This document shows, one piece after another, positions 59,798-64,000 of a stretch of DNA of 64,000 nucleotides. Positions within the stretch are counted from its first letter, which is position 1; every line of letters starts with the position of its first letter. Under the pieces are notes generated by a model. The model had not been told where the DNA came from. It did no database searches and saw nothing but the letters and a program-made list of their open reading frames with translations. Origin of the DNA: Novosphingobium sp. 28-62-57 (GTDB taxonomy: Bacteria > Pseudomonadota > Alphaproteobacteria > Sphingomonadales > Sphingomonadaceae); assembly GCA_002256985.1 (NCBI GenBank), contig NCGO01000008.1, positions 62,001 to 126,000 of the forward strand. The letters are read 5' to 3'. Position numbers and translations under genes: made by a program.

Positions 59798-60844
59798 TCA
59801 CTCCGGGTCGAGGCGGCACCCATGTGGCCTGCGCACGGGGTTGCACTGCATGGTCTTGCCATCTTTGAGAGACACGACGAAGCCGAATCCAAGCGGGTCG
59901 GGTGCACCCGGATAATAATCGGTGCTGATGATTTGGGCACCACTCCGTTGCGCTGCTTTGAGCATCGACCGATCGGCAGCCCGTGCCTCGCGCGTTGACG
60001 CATCGCTGCGAGTGCGGACGAGGAAGCCCTTGCGCACCCACGATGCAATCGCCTCCTCGCTGCCGCGTGGGTTCTGGACAATGAAGACCGCGGCTTCACG
60101 ATCCGTTTCGTCATAAAGCGAAAACATCGACCGACCAGCAAGGTTTGCATGGTCGAGCCGATATAGTTCAGCCAATTCGGGCCTCACATCGAAGATCACT
60201 AGCACCTTCCCGCGCACGGCCTCCAACAAGGGCCACCCGCGGTCGGTCACAGCTTCTCTCAGCGAGCCGGCCTGTCCGCGCACCTCGTCTGGCGTCAAAA
60301 GGCGGTCTGCACCCAAACCTTCGCGCAATTCCGCGTCTAGCGCGTCGAGCAGGACGGTTGTCAAGGTCACCGGGACTCGCTCGCCAGGAAGATTGGTGGG
60401 AAAATCTTTGGCGTCGATTGTCAGGATCAAGGGCAGATGGCGGGGGTGCCGATCCGACCAGTTCCGGATATCGATCAGGCAATCACGGAGCATCCGGCAA
60501 TGGCTGCGCTCGTCCAGGCCGGCGATATGCATGACTTTGAAGCCCTGACCGCCTTCCGGGTGCCATTGCCCATCAGGATCGGCAAAGATATCCATCTCAA
60601 ATTGCCTGACCCCCACTTCCAGTTGGTGTTGCAACGGAGGGTGGTCATAGGCGAGTTCATCTCCGAGGCCTGACCGGAGCGCGTTCAGGGCAAGGAGCTC
60701 ACTTTGGGGCGGAATGCGGCGGTAGGAATTGTGGGAGCCAATGACCTGCACATCGTTCAGCCGCAGGTCAGCATTCGTGCCGGGTGGGGTATGCGTGCAG
60801 GCGGCGAGTGCCGTGCTGAGGAAGGCCAAGTTCATAGGTCGCAT
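59798..60844 (-). CDS. Ca2+-dependent phosphoinositide-specific phospholipase C-like lipoprotein
   Basis: A 348-residue protein of the PI-PLC-C1-type family. It shows V-I-G-S-H-N-S-Y near residue 35 (catalytic histidine), F-E-M-D-I-F, the L-I-L-T-I-D-A-K strand and a C-terminal T-D-Y-Y-P-G. The N-terminus is a lipoprotein signal with lipobox L-A-A-C, so it is probably membrane-anchored and periplasmic or surface-exposed. The start is ambiguous (60844 or ATG at 60835; 60871 is too far upstream of the lipobox). It lies 57 bases after the TonB-dependent receptor on the same strand, with a small hairpin (60860-60887) in the gap. Release of inositol phosphate or a related head group is inferred. 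Confidence 0.85.
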   Translation of the reverse strand: MRPMNLAFLSTALAACTHTPPGTNADLRLNDVQVIGSHNSYRRIPPQSELLALNALRSGLGDELAYDHPPLQHQLEVGVRQFEMDIFADPDGQWHPEGGQGFKVMHIAGLDERSHCRMLRDCLIDIRNWSDRHPRHLPLILTIDAKDFPTNLPGERVPVTLTTVLLDALDAELREGLGADRLLTPDEVRGQAGSLREAVTDRGWPLLEAVRGKVLVIFDVRPELAELYRLDHANLAGRSMFSLYDETDREAAVFIVQNPRGSEEAIASWVRKGFLVRTRSDASTREARAADRSMLKAAQRSGAQIISTDYYPGAPDPLGFGFVVSLKDGKTMQCNPVRRPHGCRLDPE

Positions 60845-60901
60845 AAGGTTTATCGGGCTGGGACACACCATATGGCTGGTGTGCCCCGTTCCGCCTCCTG
60901 T

Positions 60902-63538
60902 TTAGAAACGAGCCCGCACACCAAAGGTGAAGGTGCGACCGTAGTTGTTGATTTCTAGGCCGCGATTCGGGTTCTGAGCAAATTCGAAGCGTTTGGCTTC
61001 GGTCAGGTTGATCCCTTCGACAAACACATTGAAATTCTTGTTGATCGTATAAGAAATCTGCCCATCCAACGAACCGAAGGAGTCGCTAGTGCTCGGAGAT
61101 GCCGTGGTGGAGCCGGTGTTGTTGAGGAACTTGTCGCGCCAGAAATAGCCGATGCGGCTAGAGAAGGCCCCACGTTCGTAGAAGGCGGTCAAATTGTAGC
61201 TGAGTTTCGACAGGCCCGAGAGCTCGTCGCGCAATACGCGCCGACCGGCAGTGTAGCTGGCCTCGACCTCGACGGCCGTCAGCGAAGCTTGCACACCGAA
61301 CCCGCGCAAAGGGTCAGGAAGGAAGTCGAGGACCTGCTGATAGGCTATCTCGAAGCCGTAGAGCTTTGCATCACCGCCATTCACGCTTGACGACAACGTG
61401 ACATCACCCCTGCCAGGGATCTGTATGATCGAATTGTCCTGCGTGATGAAATCATCGAAAACCTTGTAAAAGGCCGCACCCGTCAGCGAGCCCGTCTGGG
61501 CGAAGTACCACTCGAGACTTGCGTCGAACTGGGTTGCGAGGAATGGATCAAGATTGGGGTTGCCCCCGGAAGCCGTCGGACTATCGCGTGAGACGCTCAG
61601 TCGCGGAGCAAGGTCGACGATGTTGGGCCGGGAGATGACCCGGGAAGCGGCAAAGCGGGCTATCAATTCATCAGTGATTTCAAGTCGCAGGTTAAGGGTC
61701 GGCAGCCAGTTGTTATATGTTTTGGAAAATGACACCGGCGTCGCCACCGCCCCGACCGACTGGTGACCGCTCGAGATCTGTTCGGTCTCGGCATAGCGGA
61801 GCCCGACGTTACCCTTGAGAGGGAGACCGAACACCGTGGTTGCGAAATCAGCACGGACATAGGCCGAGGCGATTTTTTCGGTCACCACAAAGGAATTGCG
61901 CAGATCGCCCGCCGTCAAGGGCTGCGCTGCGACATCGGCGGTGAACAAGCGGTCAAAGAAGGCCGTACGCGAGGGCGCCAACCAAGTTCGGGGTGTATTG
62001 CCCGATAACCCGCCGAGGAAGTTGTCAACTGGGAACGGATCAATAAAGCTTGGCCCCAACGCGGTTACGGGCGTGTTTAAAACTCCGTTCAAGACCCAGT
62101 CGCGCCGTTCATAATCGCGTTTGCGCTTTTGATACTGCGCGCCAAACGCGATCCGGCGCAGGAAATTGCCTTCAAAGTCGCGCCCGCCGTCAAACTGAAC
62201 GGACCAGTCGGTATCCAGTGAATCTTTCGGCGCAACGTCAAACCCCTGGCCGACAAAATTGGCCGGGTCGGTCAGCGAGCGATTGGTCGTCAGTGTTGGC
62301 AATTGCGTGTAGCCCCGCGAGTAATCATAGGTCAGCGGAGCAAAAAAGGCGATGCGGCTGCGCAAGGTTGCATCTTGCAGGGTCGGGTGGAAGGAGTGCG
62401 CGCGAGAATAGGATCCGTCGAGCTCGAACTTCCAGTCCCCGGGCGTCCACAACTGGTTGATTCCGAAAACAGTCAACTCATGGCGATTGAGGCTGGTTTC
62501 GCGCGATGCCATCCAGCGCACGTTGTCGATGGTGGCTCCCACCACAGTGTCGCCGACGATACGTTCGGAGCCCGGGACAAAGCTGGGCGTTTGGAACGTC
62601 CGGTCATCGGGGAAGATGTCGATCCCGTATTCATCAAAGTCGACGTCGAGCTTGGTGTAGAAGACATCGAAAGACGTCTGGAGATCGGGCGTAGGGCGCC
62701 ATTGCACGGTTAGGGCTCCCGACACACGCTCGCGGTCTTCGAGTTCGACGGTCGGTCGTGTGCGAGTCGGGGTATAAAGGCCGGCGGGCAGTGGGCCCCG
62801 CGCGCCCGTGAACTGGTCGAGGTTCCAGCCAAAGCCGAACAAGCGGTCATTCCGAACCTTCCGCTCAGTATACATAGCCGATGCCAGAATCCCGAAGGTA
62901 CGGTCCTTGTTGGCCCAGCTGACCAATCCGGAAAATGTCGGCGTGGTCTTTTCGGTCAGTGTGTTGTAATTGCCCTGTATCGATCCAGTCATCCTTGTGC
63001 CTACGTCAAGAGGCCGGAAGGTCTTCACATCGATATTGCCACCTATGGCACCTTCATCCATGTCGGCAGTCGGTGCCTTTATCACTTCGATTTGTGAGAT
63101 GAATTCCGCCGGGAGCACCTCGAAACGGAAGTTTCTCCCCTGCACACCGCCGTTCTCGATCAATTCGTTTACAGCAATGCTGCGCCCATTGAGGGTCACG
63201 TTCTGATAACGCGGGCCCAAGCCTCGGACACTAACGAACAGCCCCTCCCCGCGCTGACGGGTGATCGTGACCCCGGTCACCAGCTGAATGGCCTCGGCGG
63301 CGTTCTGTGCGGGAAATTTCCCGATGTCCGTGGAATTGACTGCGTCGGTGGCGTAATCCGCATTGCGCTTTGTATCCTGAGCGCTGCGCAGGCTCTGCGC
63401 GTATGGTGCGGTGACCACGATGGCCTCGCTCTCAGCAACGTCAGGCTCTTCGGTGCTCTGCGCCAATGCCGGTGATATGGCCGTGCTCCACTGAATGACT
63501 GCCAGCGACGCTGCCCACAAACCATCTTTCACGCCCAT
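60902..63538 (-). CDS. TonB-dependent receptor, Xanthomonas/sphingomonad carbohydrate type
   Basis: An 878-residue receptor with signal peptide (to P-A-L-A-Q-S), TonB box E-A-I-V-V-T-A, and a plug characteristic of the long class: A-Q-N-A-A-E-A-I-Q, then G-V-T-I-T-R-Q-R-G-E-G and R-G-L-G-P-R-Y. The C-terminus ends F-G-V-R-A-R-F. It differs in class from the three other receptors in the window, and this class is often linked with sugar or oligosaccharide uptake. It is divergent from the ROK regulator. GGGG lies about seven bases upstream of the ATG. Confidence 0.94.
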   Translation of the reverse strand: MGVKDGLWAASLAVIQWSTAISPALAQSTEEPDVAESEAIVVTAPYAQSLRSAQDTKRNADYATDAVNSTDIGKFPAQNAAEAIQLVTGVTITRQRGEGLFVSVRGLGPRYQNVTLNGRSIAVNELIENGGVQGRNFRFEVLPAEFISQIEVIKAPTADMDEGAIGGNIDVKTFRPLDVGTRMTGSIQGNYNTLTEKTTPTFSGLVSWANKDRTFGILASAMYTERKVRNDRLFGFGWNLDQFTGARGPLPAGLYTPTRTRPTVELEDRERVSGALTVQWRPTPDLQTSFDVFYTKLDVDFDEYGIDIFPDDRTFQTPSFVPGSERIVGDTVVGATIDNVRWMASRETSLNRHELTVFGINQLWTPGDWKFELDGSYSRAHSFHPTLQDATLRSRIAFFAPLTYDYSRGYTQLPTLTTNRSLTDPANFVGQGFDVAPKDSLDTDWSVQFDGGRDFEGNFLRRIAFGAQYQKRKRDYERRDWVLNGVLNTPVTALGPSFIDPFPVDNFLGGLSGNTPRTWLAPSRTAFFDRLFTADVAAQPLTAGDLRNSFVVTEKIASAYVRADFATTVFGLPLKGNVGLRYAETEQISSGHQSVGAVATPVSFSKTYNNWLPTLNLRLEITDELIARFAASRVISRPNIVDLAPRLSVSRDSPTASGGNPNLDPFLATQFDASLEWYFAQTGSLTGAAFYKVFDDFITQDNSIIQIPGRGDVTLSSSVNGGDAKLYGFEIAYQQVLDFLPDPLRGFGVQASLTAVEVEASYTAGRRVLRDELSGLSKLSYNLTAFYERGAFSSRIGYFWRDKFLNNTGSTTASPSTSDSFGSLDGQISYTINKNFNVFVEGINLTEAKRFEFAQNPNRGLEINNYGRTFTFGVRARF

Positions 63539-63613
63539 CTTCTATCCCCTTTTGCGAATCTTTTGCGCCTACGCACAGTAATTGATTTCGTTGCACAGCC
63601 AAATGAATTTTTT

Positions 63614-64000
63614 ATGACATCAAGGTTGGATCGATGGCCGAGAGCCAGTAGTCTGATGCCTGCTGAAGTGGGAGATCGTGGCTTGTATGAAACCTTGACC
63701 CAGAATGAGCGCCGGGTGCTGGACCTGATCTGGCGAAAAGGCCCGATTGCGCGAGCCGAACTGTCAGATAAACTCGGCCTTACAACTGGCTCACTCAGCC
63801 GAATCACTCAAAACTTTGTAAGTAGTGGCATAGTCCTTGAAAGTATTCGACATGACGGCGTTCGGGGAAATCCGATGCGTCCTTTGCAAATCAATCCTGA
63901 AGGGGCCATGGCCTTCGGCGTGAGCTTTTCTCACACTTACATGGAAGTGGGGCTGATTAATCTGGCAGGCGAGCTGGTAGACTCAGTGCGACAGAACTAC
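63614..64000 (+). CDS. ROK-family transcriptional regulator (partial, C-terminus off window)
   Basis: An open frame of 129 codons running off the right edge. It has a winged helix-turn-helix (V-L-D-L-I-W-R-K-G-P-I-A-R-A-E-L, then L-T-T-G-S-L-S-R-I-T, G-I-V-L-E-S) and then the start of the ROK domain (M-A-F-G-V-S-F-S). This is the NagC/XylR type. The ATG at 63614 is in frame; another ATG at 63656 is possible. ROK regulators usually respond to sugars. Divergence from the receptor gene suggests it controls that gene (inference). Confidence 0.8.
   Translation, partial: MTSRLDRWPRASSLMPAEVGDRGLYETLTQNERRVLDLIWRKGPIARAELSDKLGLTTGSLSRITQNFVSSGIVLESIRHDGVRGNPMRPLQINPEGAMAFGVSFSHTYMEVGLINLAGELVDSVRQNY

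Overview
The window looks like chromosomal DNA of an alphaproteobacterium of the Sphingomonadaceae (Novosphingobium or a near relative). This is inferred from the high GC content, the ftsE-ftsX-ydcF-plsC block beside an MJ0042-type zinc-ribbon/DUF3426 gene, the several TonB-dependent receptors, the many SDR/Rieske/SnoaL genes, and the palindromic intergenic repeats typical of that group. No species can be named from the sequence alone.

Layout. (1) 1-1955: a two-gene module on the minus strand, a DUF262 protein followed one base later by a HEPN-type protein with an RNDAAH motif (cut by the window edge), probably a defence or toxin system. (2) 2243-6388: housekeeping genes: a PlsC-like acyltransferase, a YdcF-like protein, ftsX, ftsE, a zinc-ribbon/DUF3426 membrane protein and tRNA-Leu(GAG). 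(3) 6488-57915: about 51 kb of catabolic genes. It holds a LuxR-type regulator, four Rieske oxygenase alpha subunits, one Rieske ferredoxin, one cytochrome P450, ten SDRs, three MDR-type reductases, an exported flavoprotein with a cytochrome c lipoprotein, six SnoaL-like ORFs (one a double-domain fusion), two ThuA-like proteins, three VOC proteins, a TetR regulator and three related TonB-dependent receptors. In the middle (31074-41972) lies a plus-strand CoA-thioester block: acyl-CoA ligase, DUF35 protein, thiolase-like protein, acyl-CoA dehydrogenases, a complete 2-oxoacid dehydrogenase E1alpha/E1beta/E2 set and an APH-type kinase. (4) 58492-64000: a separate locus with an MFS/GPH-type transporter, a PI-PLC-like lipoprotein, a larger TonB-dependent receptor and a ROK-family regulator (cut by the window edge).

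How the parts may work together (inference): the receptors import a bulky hydrophobic or polycyclic substrate; Rieske enzymes and P450 hydroxylate it; SDRs, the flavoprotein and MDRs adjust its redox state; the ligase makes a CoA ester that is degraded by the dehydrogenases, the thiolase/DUF35 pair and the kinase-dehydrogenase pair. The gene content is steroid- or terpenoid-like, but the sequence does not fix the substrate.

The most notable new signal is a recurrent 24-bp palindrome, AAAACCGGC-N6-GCCGGTTTT. It lies 20-70 bp upstream of two Rieske oxygenases, two TonB-dependent receptors and one SDR, on both sides of the single tetR gene, which suggests a TetR-controlled regulon spread over about 40 kb.
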